NCBI GenBank assembly: GCA_964344215.1
Contig: CAYFMP010000001.1
Span: forward strand, 62,001 to 126,000
Direction: 5' to 3'
Origin: CAYFMP01 sp964344215
Lineage (GTDB): Bacteria > Pseudomonadota > Alphaproteobacteria > Rhodospirillales > Casp-alpha2
Length of the DNA: 64,000 nucleotides
Within the stretch, counting starts at the first letter, position 1. The number at the start of each line of letters is the position of its first letter. The notes under the pieces were generated by a model. It saw only the letters and a list, made by a program, of their open reading frames with translations. It did no database searches and had not been told where the DNA came from. Shown piece after piece: positions 43,739-51,349 of this stretch. The translations under genes were made by a program, and so were the position numbers.

Positions 43739-44515
43739 ATGCAAGCGCTTCATACAGCGGCAACCGGAATGCTGGCGCAGCAGCAACGCACGGAAGTGAT
43801 TTCCAACAACCTCGCCAACATGAACACCACCGGTTTCCAACGCTCGAAGACCGAGTTCAACGATCTCCTCTATCGAACGGCGCCGCGCCGCGATACGTTC
43901 TCCTCGCGGGCCGGCGACATCGTCCCCGGCGGCGTCCACCTGGGCCGCGGCGTCCAGTTGGCGTCGATCTATCGGATCAACGAGCAGGGCAGCCTCAGGA
44001 AGACCGACAACGCATTCGACCTGGCCATTCAAGGCCGGGGATTCTTCCAGATCCAACTTCCGAACGGCGCCAACGGCTATACCCGCAACGGCACCTTTCA
44101 GCTGGACGCCAACGGACAAATCGTCACCAACGACGGCTTTCCGGTTGGACCCGGCGTCAATATCCCGGCCGGCGCCATTGACGTCACCATCAACGCCAAC
44201 GGCGAGGTTCTGGTCCAGTTCGCGGGCGAGGCCGAACCGGCCAACGTCGGTGCCCTGCAACTGGCCAACTTCGCCAACGAAGGGGGCCTGAAGGCGGAAG
44301 GCGACAACCTGTTCACCGAGACCACCGAGTCCGGTCCGGCGACGGTATCCAATCCGGGCGCGCCCGGCCTTGGTTCGCTGGTTCAGGGATATGTGGAGAC
44401 CTCCAACGTCAACCCGATCCAGGAGATTGCCGCCCTGATCAAGGCCCAACGCGCCTATGAGATCAATGCCAAGATGATCCAGACGGTCGACCAGATGATG
44501 GCGCCGTCGCAATAG
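43739..44515 (+). CDS. flgG: Flagellar distal rod protein FlgG
   Basis: A 258-residue rod protein. The N-terminal rod signature MQALHTAATGMLAQQQRTEVISNN-LANMNTTGF and the C-terminal coiled segment PIQEIAALIKAQRAYEINAKMIQTVDQM are diagnostic. It forms the distal rod in the periplasm, exported by the flagellar system without a cleaved signal. Unusually, flgF, flgA and flgH are not next to it: the gene stands alone between its own sigma-54 promoter and a strong terminator. Confidence 0.95.
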   Translation: MQALHTAATGMLAQQQRTEVISNNLANMNTTGFQRSKTEFNDLLYRTAPRRDTFSSRAGDIVPGGVHLGRGVQLASIYRINEQGSLRKTDNAFDLAIQGRGFFQIQLPNGANGYTRNGTFQLDANGQIVTNDGFPVGPGVNIPAGAIDVTINANGEVLVQFAGEAEPANVGALQLANFANEGGLKAEGDNLFTETTESGPATVSNPGAPGLGSLVQGYVETSNVNPIQEIAALIKAQRAYEINAKMIQTVDQMMAPSQ

Positions 44516-44560
44516 ACCACTCGCCCGGATTTCAGAAACGTCTCTCCAGGGCCCTTGTCT

Positions 44561-44593
44561 CGGGGGAAGGGAGGGAACCTTCCCCCGCTTTTT
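44561..44593 (+). terminator. Rho-independent terminator after flgG
   Basis: CGGGGGAAGG and CCTTCCCCCG form a perfect 10-bp stem with a 7-base loop, followed by CTTTTT. It begins 46 bases after the flgG stop. The T run reaches the stop codon of the convergent gene, and the same hairpin could also work weakly in reverse. Confidence 0.92.
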
Positions 44594-45440
44594 ATTCGAT
44601 TTCCAGATGGATGGGTTGGTGGTCGGAGCCGACCGCCTCGCCGTCGACCCGCATGGCCTTGATGCGGCCGGCCAGGTCAGGCGTCAGAAAGGCGTAATCG
44701 AGGCGCAACCAAGTGCCGTCGTCCTCGCAGGTCAGGCACTCGGCCGCGTCGTTGCCGGCCGCCGCCCAGCCGTCGATCAGCGTGTGCAGGGTCGAGACCC
44801 GGCCGTAAATGGGATCGACCTCGCCGCACATCATATCGTACTCGGTCGAGTCGTCCTCGAAGTTGAAATCCCCCATCATCACCGCCGAAAACGGCATCGG
44901 CGGGGCCAGCGCCGGGTCCTGGGCCGGTCCCGTTCGCACGCCCCCTTCTGAATGCGGGGCCTGGACGATCTCCAGCAGGCGCTCGCACTGATCCTGTCGC
45001 TCGTCGTTGGAGGCGTGGCCGAGATGCACGCTATAGACCCGGAGCGGACCTGACGGCGTCTCGACCACTCCTTCGACGGCGGAGCGCTGGATGCTGAGCA
45101 CGTTCAAGGTCCCGTGCTTCGGCAACAGGTGATTGCGGTAGCTCAGGATCGGCGTCTTTGAGAGCAGCATGTTGCCGAACTGGCGGCGGCGGTTGTCGGC
45201 CGGGCCCTGGCCGGAGGCGTCGTGGATATCGATGCCGGCCCCGAACACCCAGTAGTGGTCCGGGAACAGCGCCGCCAAGGCGGCCGGCTGGTCGCTGTAC
45301 TGGCCGTCGGCATCGGACCGGCGCACCACTTCTTGGAGTGCGACGACGTCGGCGTCGCCGATCTCGGCGGCGATGCGCTCGAGATCGACACGGCCGTCCT
45401 TGCCGGTGCCGTATTGAATATTGTAGCTGACGAAATGCAT
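44592..45440 (-). CDS. Endonuclease/exonuclease/phosphatase family protein
   Basis: A 282-residue EEP-fold enzyme. MHFVSYNIQYG, VVALQEV (catalytic Glu), VYSVHLGH, MMGDFNFE and the closing GSDHQPIHLEIE (Asp-His pair) are all present. Substrates in the family range from DNA to phospholipids and cannot be chosen here. No signal peptide was found. It stands alone. Confidence 0.87.
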   Translation of the reverse strand: MHFVSYNIQYGTGKDGRVDLERIAAEIGDADVVALQEVVRRSDADGQYSDQPAALAALFPDHYWVFGAGIDIHDASGQGPADNRRRQFGNMLLSKTPILSYRNHLLPKHGTLNVLSIQRSAVEGVVETPSGPLRVYSVHLGHASNDERQDQCERLLEIVQAPHSEGGVRTGPAQDPALAPPMPFSAVMMGDFNFEDDSTEYDMMCGEVDPIYGRVSTLHTLIDGWAAAGNDAAECLTCEDDGTWLRLDYAFLTPDLAGRIKAMRVDGEAVGSDHQPIHLEIE

Positions 45441-45548
45441 CTTTCGGTCTTTCCCTAAAACCCACCGGCTCGATCAATTTATGTTATATCCCGGACGCTC
45501 CTCGGCTAAAATGCCCTCCCAACAATCCTCAATTTCGGGACGTCCGCT

Positions 45549-45917
45549 ATGCCTTTCGTTCATCGTGACGCCGACGGCAACATCCTCGCCGTTTATGAGG
45601 AATTCATCGAGGGTACCGAGGAGGTGGTATCCGACGACCCGGCGCTGGTCGCGTTCATCCAACGCAATATCCCCGCTGCCGGCGGCCTCGACGAATGGGC
45701 GATGTCGGACTTGGCGCTGGCCCGCGTCATGGAGGACCTGATCGAGATACTGATGGACAAGAAGGTGATCCTGTTCACCGATTTCCCGGAAGGCGCCCAG
45801 GAGAAACTGCGGGCGCGGCGCGGCCTTCGCAAGCAGGTCAGCTACGTCGACGACCTATTCGGCACCGGCGACGACGACCCCGACGACTTCGGCGGCGGCG
45901 AGGGCGGTATCCTGTAG
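45549..45917 (+). CDS. Conserved hypothetical protein, acidic C-terminus
   Basis: A 122-residue soluble protein starting MPFVHRDADGNILAVYEE. It has a helical core (LARVMEDLIEILMDKKVILFTDFPEGAQEKL) and an Asp/Gly-rich tail (GTGDDDPDDFGGGEGG). I recognise the type as a small protein frequent in alpha- and gammaproteobacteria, sometimes mislabelled as tryptophan-synthase-beta-like. No function can be given. It lies 27 bases before an SDR gene, probably in the same unit. Confidence 0.75.
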   Translation: MPFVHRDADGNILAVYEEFIEGTEEVVSDDPALVAFIQRNIPAAGGLDEWAMSDLALARVMEDLIEILMDKKVILFTDFPEGAQEKLRARRGLRKQVSYVDDLFGTGDDDPDDFGGGEGGIL

Positions 45918-45944
45918 CGCCCGCCAACAGGGAGGAAACGGCGG

Positions 45945-46619
45945 ATGACGAACCCGGCTGCCTTGATTGCCGGCGTCGGCCCCGGACTGGGGGCGGCGCT
46001 GGGGCGGCGCTTCGCGGAGGCCGGCATGGCGGTCGCCCTGGCTGCGCGCAGCGCCGACAAGGTCGAATCGATCGCCGCCGGCATCGACGGCGCCACCGCG
46101 CATGCCTGCGACGTCACCGACGAGGCCGCCGTCGCCGACCTGATCGCTTCGGTCGAGGCCGAACTGGGCGAGATCGAAGTCGCCGTCCATAACGCCCGAG
46201 CAGCACCCGCCCGCGGCTCGGTGCTGGAGATGGAAACCGGCGACCTCAAGGGCCATTGGGAGATCTCGGCGCTGGGCGGATTCATTTTGGGCCGCGAGGC
46301 GGCCCGCGTCATGGCGCCGCGCGGCCGCGGTTCGATCCTGTTCACCGGCGCCACCGCTTCCTTGCGCGGCGGCGACGGGTTCTTGGCCTTCGCGCAAGGC
46401 AAGTTCGCGCTGCGCGCCATCGCCCAGTCGATGGCCCGCGAACTGGGGCCGAAGGGCATCCACGTCGCGCATTTCGTCATCGACGGCCGCATCGGCGACG
46501 GCGACTCGTCGAAGATGGCGCCCGACGCCATCGCCGAGGTCTACTACCGGACCCACGCCCAGGACCGCAGTTCGTGGGCGCTGGAGGTCGATCTCAGGCC
46601 GTTCTCGGAGCGCTTCTGA
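45945..46619 (+). CDS. Atypical short-chain dehydrogenase, catalytic Tyr replaced
   Basis: A 224-residue SDR-fold protein, shorter than classical members. The cofactor loop is AGVGPGLGAALGRRFA instead of TGxxxGxG. At the active site the YxxxK motif reads FAQGK (Phe149, Lys153), so the usual proton-donating Tyr is missing. Such divergent SDRs may be slow enzymes, binders or have another donor. GGAGGAAAC precedes the ATG. Confidence 0.8.
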   Translation: MTNPAALIAGVGPGLGAALGRRFAEAGMAVALAARSADKVESIAAGIDGATAHACDVTDEAAVADLIASVEAELGEIEVAVHNARAAPARGSVLEMETGDLKGHWEISALGGFILGREAARVMAPRGRGSILFTGATASLRGGDGFLAFAQGKFALRAIAQSMARELGPKGIHVAHFVIDGRIGDGDSSKMAPDAIAEVYYRTHAQDRSSWALEVDLRPFSERF

Positions 46620-46627
46620 CACGGCCC

Positions 46628-47344
46628 TCACGCCCGCAATCTCTCGGCCACCTGCTCGATCGAGCCGGCGACAACGTCCCAGTCCTCTTCCGGCTCCAGG
46701 TCCGTGGTCTGCTCGGGGCCGTATTCGGTCGGGCGCGGCACGAAGGCGGTCTTCATGCCGGCCAAGCGGGCGTGGCGCAGGTCGTCGTTGTGGGCGGCGC
46801 ACAGCATCACCCTCGCCGCCTCGCCGCCTAAGAGCTCGACGGCGCCGGCGTAGACCTCGGGGTCCGGCTTGAAATGACGGAAGTTGTCGGCCGACAGGAT
46901 TGCGTCCCACGGCAGGCCTGCATTGCGGGCCATGTCGGCCAGCAGGTCGAAGCTGCCGTTCGACAGCGTGCCGACGATGAACTTCGCCTTTAAGCGCGCG
47001 ATGCCGGCAACGGCGTCGGGCCACGGCCTCAAGCGCCGCCAGGCGCCGTTGAAGTGGTTGCATTCGTCCTCGTCGAGCCCGTCGATGCCGAACTCGGAGA
47101 CGATCTCGTCGAGCCGTTCGCGCTGCAGGACGTCGTTGGTGGTCCACGGCCGCTCGCCGTTGCGGACCCGCTCCATGGCCGGGTGGTAGCCGGCCCGCCA
47201 GGCGTTGGCGAAGGCCTCCCAGTCAATTCCCTCGATACCCCTGGCGGCGGCCAGGAAACGGCCCTCGTCGGCGATGCTGGAGCGCCAGTCGACGACGGTG
47301 CCGTAGACATCGAACAACACGGCCTTGAGGTCCGCTAGCGCCAT
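46628..47344 (-). CDS. Haloacid dehalogenase type II (HAD superfamily)
   Basis: A 238-residue HAD hydrolase. LFDVYGTVVDW holds the nucleophilic Asp, VGTLSNGS motif II, FKPDPEVY the Lys of motif III, and CAAHNDD the final acidic motif. This matches L-2-haloacid dehalogenases, though many such proteins have other small-phosphate or halide substrates. The ATG at 47344 follows AAGGAG; upstream Met codons are ignored. Confidence 0.88.
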   Translation of the reverse strand: MALADLKAVLFDVYGTVVDWRSSIADEGRFLAAARGIEGIDWEAFANAWRAGYHPAMERVRNGERPWTTNDVLQRERLDEIVSEFGIDGLDEDECNHFNGAWRRLRPWPDAVAGIARLKAKFIVGTLSNGSFDLLADMARNAGLPWDAILSADNFRHFKPDPEVYAGAVELLGGEAARVMLCAAHNDDLRHARLAGMKTAFVPRPTEYGPEQTTDLEPEEDWDVVAGSIEQVAERLRA

Positions 47345-47399
47345 CGTGATCTCCTTATCCATTGCCGGAAATGCGTTTCCGGTGCTTACATAATGCATT

Positions 47400-48221
47400 A
47401 TGGGACGCCGCCTCGCCGCCGCCAGTCTTTTCACGCTGGTCCTCGCGTTGGCCGAGCCGGTCCGTGCCGAGCCGGTCGACCTGCAGCTTATCCTGGCGGT
47501 CGATATCTCGGGCAGTATCGACGCCGAGGAAGCGCAGCTGCAGCGCGACGGCTACGTCGCCGCCATCAAGGACGAGCGCGTCGTCGCCGCCATCAAGAGC
47601 GGCTACTTGGGCCGCATCGCGCTCGCGTACGTGCAGTGGGCCGGCGACCATTTCCAGGAGACCGTCATCCCGTGGCGGGTCATCGACGGCATGGAGAGCG
47701 CCAAGGCGTTCTCCGAAGAGCTCGAATGGGCCGGCTGGGACACCGAGATGTGGACCTCGATCAGCGCCGCCATCGACTACGGCGCGGCGCTGTTCGACAA
47801 AAGCCCGCACAACAGCAGACGCCGGACGCTCGACATCTCCGGCGACGGCGCCAACAACGACGGCGAGTACATCACCATCGCCCGCGACCGCGCCGTCAGG
47901 GCCGGCATCACCATCAACGGGCTGCCGATCGTAAACGGCCGGCCCAGCGAGTTCGGCAGCCTGCCGATCGAACACCTGGACTGGTACTACGAGGACTGCG
48001 TGATCGGCGGCACCGGCGCCTTCATCATCGTCGCCAACGGTTTCGAGGACTTCGCCCGCGCCATCCGCCGCAAGCTGATCCTGGAAATCGCCGGCCGCCA
48101 ACCGACGAATCCGCCCGGCCAAGATGGAATCACCCGGCCGCGGCCGATCCCGGCGGCGTCGGAAAAACGCCCGGGCTGCGGCGCCGGCGAGGAGCGCATC
48201 CGCAACTTCCTCGATTTCTGA
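47400..48221 (+). CDS. DUF1194 (VWA-like) exported protein
   Basis: A 273-residue protein with a signal peptide (LAAASLFTLVLALAEPVRAEP) and a VWA-type metal site LAVDISGSIDAEEAQLQRDGYV. VQWAGDHF, TLDISGDGANNDG and GLPIVNG complete the DUF1194 pattern, an alphaproteobacterial family of unknown function, presumably periplasmic and binding a partner through the MIDAS site. It diverges from the dehalogenase gene across 55 bases. Confidence 0.9.
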   Translation: MGRRLAAASLFTLVLALAEPVRAEPVDLQLILAVDISGSIDAEEAQLQRDGYVAAIKDERVVAAIKSGYLGRIALAYVQWAGDHFQETVIPWRVIDGMESAKAFSEELEWAGWDTEMWTSISAAIDYGAALFDKSPHNSRRRTLDISGDGANNDGEYITIARDRAVRAGITINGLPIVNGRPSEFGSLPIEHLDWYYEDCVIGGTGAFIIVANGFEDFARAIRRKLILEIAGRQPTNPPGQDGITRPRPIPAASEKRPGCGAGEERIRNFLDF

Positions 48222-48227
48222 GGCGGC

Positions 48228-48410
48228 ATGTTCGGGAAGATCGGCCGCATGAGCTGGAAATGGTGGGGCGTCCTGTGCCTGGCGTTGATCGCCGCCGCCG
48301 AGGCCCGCAACATCGCCGATCCGGACGAGCTGGTCTCGCAGTGGGCGCTGTTCCTGGCCGGCGTCGCCTGTTTCGGCATGGCGCTTCGCGATTTCGACCG
48401 CCGCCGCTGA
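48228..48410 (+). CDS. Small membrane protein, unknown
   Basis: Sixty residues with two hydrophobic stretches (WGVLCLALIAAAEA and WALFLAGVACFGMAL) and an RDFDRRR end. It follows the DUF1194 gene by 6 bases with GAGG before the ATG; an inner ATG at 48249 (MSWKWW) is a possible start. Position suggests a partner of the DUF1194 protein. Confidence 0.65.
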   Translation: MFGKIGRMSWKWWGVLCLALIAAAEARNIADPDELVSQWALFLAGVACFGMALRDFDRRR

Positions 48411-48424
48411 ACGGCCGACCCGCC

Positions 48425-49186
48425 TCACTTCAGCTCGATCACAGCCATCACCATGTCGATGGTGTCCTCGAGGGTGCGATGGACGTCGTGGCGGAACGGC
48501 ACCGCATGGACGTGGCCTTCGAACAGCTTGACGATCTCGTCGGTCGAGCGAATGGTGATGACATCGCCGCCTTCCGGAACCTTCGGCGATTCGACGCCGA
48601 TCGCCACGTAGCCGCCGGGCTTGGCGACCCGGATGCATTCGTCGGCCACCTTCTGGATGTCGGTGCTGTAGGTCAGCACCCAGCCGACGAAGACGATGTC
48701 GAAACTGTCGTCGTCGTAGGGCATGGCGTGCATGTCGCCGACATCGACGTATTCGGAATACGAGATGAGGTCGAGGCCGGTGATATTGTTGGGGCTGAAG
48801 TCTTCGGCCAGCAGCATGAAGAATTCCGATTCGGTGCGCGGCCCGACGCACAGCACTTTCAGATCGGCGCGGCAGGAGTAGATGTAATAGATGCTGGTCA
48901 AAGCGTTGACGAGCAGTTGCGGGCGCTGCAGGGTCTGGCGGTGGTCGTCGATGTTGCGGAGCATGTCGGTGTTGTATTCGAGCACGTCCTCGAGGGCCGC
49001 TTCGTCGACCTGCTCGGCGATCTCCATGTCGTCGACGGAGATCGATTTCAGCCGCGCCATGGTGATGGCGTCGCGGATCGCCGGTACCTTGAGCAGCGCC
49101 TGCGGCCGTTGCCGGAAAAAGGCGTCGACCTGGGCCTTCATCTCGGGCGGCAGGTTGAGGTTGGTGCGGCTGAGTTTGTCGGCCAT
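48425..49186 (-). CDS. SAM-dependent methyltransferase, class I-like
   Basis: A 253-residue protein. The N-terminal third is helical (PPEMKAQVDAFFRQRPQALLKVPAIRD). The Rossmann part has VLCVGPRTESEFFML for motif I, DVGDMHAMPYDDDSFDIVFVGWVL for motifs II-III and RVAKPGGYVAIGVE after it. Substrate unknown. It diverges from a 2-oxoglutarate oxygenase gene with a 256-base spacer, and the two may modify the same small molecule. Confidence 0.83.
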   Translation of the reverse strand: MADKLSRTNLNLPPEMKAQVDAFFRQRPQALLKVPAIRDAITMARLKSISVDDMEIAEQVDEAALEDVLEYNTDMLRNIDDHRQTLQRPQLLVNALTSIYYIYSCRADLKVLCVGPRTESEFFMLLAEDFSPNNITGLDLISYSEYVDVGDMHAMPYDDDSFDIVFVGWVLTYSTDIQKVADECIRVAKPGGYVAIGVESPKVPEGGDVITIRSTDEIVKLFEGHVHAVPFRHDVHRTLEDTIDMVMAVIELK

Positions 49187-49442
49187 TCGCTCGGTCCTTC
49201 CGGCGCTCGGCCGGTTTCGGAAAGGCGTCGTCGGCGCGGCCTGTCGCGATGCGGAGCCGCCGGCCCAGACTGCCTTGGAAGCCTGAATCGTTCAACAGGA
49301 AACCGAGACGCCTGCGCCGCTCCGCAGCGGCGGCCGCCAACCGACGCCTTGCAATTGATCCGGCGGCGGCGCCCGGCCTACAATCCGAGCAGTCGCCGGG
49401 GACTGCGGGCGCGGTCCCCCTAAGGAAAGTGCGAAACGGCCG

Positions 49443-50258
49443 ATGGGTGAGTTCGTCAGAGACCACGACCGCAGCAACGAGAAGCGGCTGATCGACGACT
49501 ACGACGTCGAACGCGGCTACGCCCGCGCCCACGACGAGGCCAGGGCGGCGTTCGCGCGCCTCGACGAGTGCGCGCCTTGTCCGTTGATCGAGCGCGGCTT
49601 CCAGAAGTTCGAGAACGTGCTCGGCCGCGAGCGCTGCCGGGAGTTGATCGCCGCCACCGACGACGGCCTCGACGATTGGATTTCCAACACCAATAAGCGC
49701 AACACCGTCGCCGTCATCGAGGAGATCCTCACCCCCGACATCGACCGCGCCATCATTTCGCACTTCGAAAGCGAATACGTGCCGACCGTCGTCAACTTCA
49801 CCCGCACCGAGTCCCGCGACGACGGCTATTCGAGCCGCTGGCACTGCGACGGCGGCCCCAGCAAGCTCTTGGTGATGATCGTCTATCTGACCGATTCGGA
49901 GGCCGACGGCTCGGGCACCACCATGTTCGTCAAGCGCGCCGCTTCGCAGACCCTGTTCGAGCACGGCTACGTGTTCACCGAGCTCGGCAACCGACTGGAC
50001 AACGACGGCATGGCGGCGCTGGCCGATGAGCTCGGGTTCGACTTCGAGCCGGTCAACCTCGGCACCCGGGCCGGCGACGCGGCATTGTTCGACGCCCGCC
50101 ACATCATGCACCGCGGCTACTATCCGACGGTCGGCGCCCGTTACGACATCAGCGTGGCGTTCATCCCGTTCAAGGAAGACTGGCGGAGCGGCTGCGCGGC
50201 GACCTTCTTCCCGCGCATGGGGGGGCCTTTCGAAAGTTACCCGCCGGTCACCTGGTAG
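49443..50258 (+). CDS. 2-oxoglutarate/Fe(II) dioxygenase-like protein
   Basis: A 271-residue double-stranded beta-helix oxygenase. RWHCDGG supplies the HxD pair (His134, Asp136), and HIMHRGYYPT the distal His (His223 likely) followed by Arg. The pattern resembles phytanoyl-CoA or small-molecule hydroxylases. No signal peptide. It is the last gene before the low-GC island. Confidence 0.78.
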   Translation: MGEFVRDHDRSNEKRLIDDYDVERGYARAHDEARAAFARLDECAPCPLIERGFQKFENVLGRERCRELIAATDDGLDDWISNTNKRNTVAVIEEILTPDIDRAIISHFESEYVPTVVNFTRTESRDDGYSSRWHCDGGPSKLLVMIVYLTDSEADGSGTTMFVKRAASQTLFEHGYVFTELGNRLDNDGMAALADELGFDFEPVNLGTRAGDAALFDARHIMHRGYYPTVGARYDISVAFIPFKEDWRSGCAATFFPRMGGPFESYPPVTW

Positions 50259-50305
50259 GCGGGTCGAAAAGCGGGCGAGGCGGTCCGGGCGCTCGGGCCG
50301 CCGCT

Positions 50306-50345
50306 GAAATGTCCGGAAATGTCCTGGAATGTCCTGAAATGTCCT
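50306..50345. repeat. Four tandem 10-bp repeats (GAAATGTCCT type)
   Basis: Units GAAATGTCCG, GAAATGTCCT, GGAATGTCCT, GAAATGTCCT in direct succession, followed by a G as if a fifth copy began. The period equals about one turn of the helix, so identical faces repeat. Confidence 0.9.
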
Positions 50346-50407
50346 GTTCGACCGGGGGCCGTTTACGCGTTCCCGGCACGCGCGCCGCCGCCGAAATGAC
50401 GACAAAA

Positions 50408-50437
50408 GCCGATGAATGCCGATAAATGCCGATATCA
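50408..50437. repeat. Three tandem 10-bp repeats (GCCGATAAAT type)
   Basis: GCCGATGAAT, GCCGATAAAT, GCCGATATCA: a second decamer array of different sequence 62 bases after the first. The third copy is degenerate after GCCGAT. Confidence 0.8.
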
Positions 50438-50911
50438 ATCCGCCTTCGTCCGCGCTTCCCCGATGTTCGCACCGGACCGGGGCGGTCAGGGCACGGGCCT
50501 GGGCATGGACGACTGACGGCAACGCGCACCTCCTTGAACGGCGATCGCACAAATCCATTTGTGCCGGACGGGCGCGACGCCGACGGCGCCGAAGCGAAAC
50601 GCGCCACGTCGGCGCATCCACTCCGTCCGGTCCCTCTCAGGTGAATATCGGCTCCAGGCGCCCTCTCTGCGCCCCGCCCAAGGCGACTAGTATTCTCAGA
50701 CACGTTGAGAAAAAAGATTATAATCTGGTTTTATGTAGTAAGTCAAGTACAAAAAAAGAAAATAGTTTGATATGTTATCTTACCTAGTGTTTGATAAAGA
50801 GCCCTTTCACAGTCGAGGGAATGAGTAACTGAAACTCTCTTAACGGCTAGATGGCGCTGTGAACTGCGTATGATCCCTTGGTTCCGGTGTGCTAGGTTCA
50901 TATTTGGGGCG

Positions 50912-51349
50912 ATGTATGACGTGACCGATACTCTTACTCCATTTGAAAGAAGCGAACGCATGAGTCGGGTTCGTGGCAAGGGAACCAAACCCGAGATGTT
51001 GGTTCGTAAACTAGTCTATGGCATGGGGTATCGGTACAGGCTTCATGCAAACGATCTACCAGGAAAACCAGATATGGTATTCCGATCTCGAAAAGCTGCT
51101 ATATTTGTCCACGGGTGCTATTGGCACCGTCACAAGAACTGTAAGTTAGCGCGACTACCGAAATCGCGACTGGATTTTTGGTTGCCGAAACTGGAAGGAA
51201 ATCGCGTCCGAGATGAGCAGAACCAAGCTCTTCTGAAGGAGATGGGGTGGCGATGCCTAGTTGTCTGGGAGTGTGAAACCAAGGACAAGGAAGCTTTAAT
51301 GAATAAGGTTTCCGAGTTCATGTCTGCGTGTGGAGGCAACGAACAATGA
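50912..51349 (+). CDS. vsr: Vsr very-short-patch mismatch endonuclease
   Basis: A 145-residue Vsr protein. FERSERMSRVRGKGTKPEMLVRKLVYGMGYRYRLH, LPGKPDMVF (catalytic Asp), FVHGCYWHRHKNC (zinc-binding Cys/His) and the closing MGWRCLVVWECE are all diagnostic. It nicks at T:G mismatches that arise when 5-methylcytosine deaminates within the methylase site. The start was chosen at 50912 after GGGGCG. It overlaps the methyltransferase by ATGA, so repair is made together with methylation. Codon use is far AT-richer than in the surrounding genes. Confidence 0.93.
   Translation: MYDVTDTLTPFERSERMSRVRGKGTKPEMLVRKLVYGMGYRYRLHANDLPGKPDMVFRSRKAAIFVHGCYWHRHKNCKLARLPKSRLDFWLPKLEGNRVRDEQNQALLKEMGWRCLVVWECETKDKEALMNKVSEFMSACGGNEQ

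Larger units (their letters stand above)
50259..50911. other. 653-bp gene-free region bordering the restriction island
   Basis: It contains two arrays of 10-bp tandem repeats (50306-50345, 50408-50437). Near 50700 a sharp change occurs from GC-rich to AT-rich sequence that marks the left edge of the island. No gene, tRNA or convincing terminator was seen. The AT-rich part (50700-50911) probably carries the vsr promoter. Confidence 0.6.

Noticed and set aside
50306..50437. CRISPR array
   Set aside because: Units are 10 bp with no spacers, and no cas gene is near.
47355..50621. Very long minus-strand open frame of 1088 codons
   Set aside because: It is a shadow of several real genes on both strands (DUF1194, methyltransferase, oxygenase); composition is Arg/Ala/Gly-rich with no domain. 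High GC makes such frames common here.
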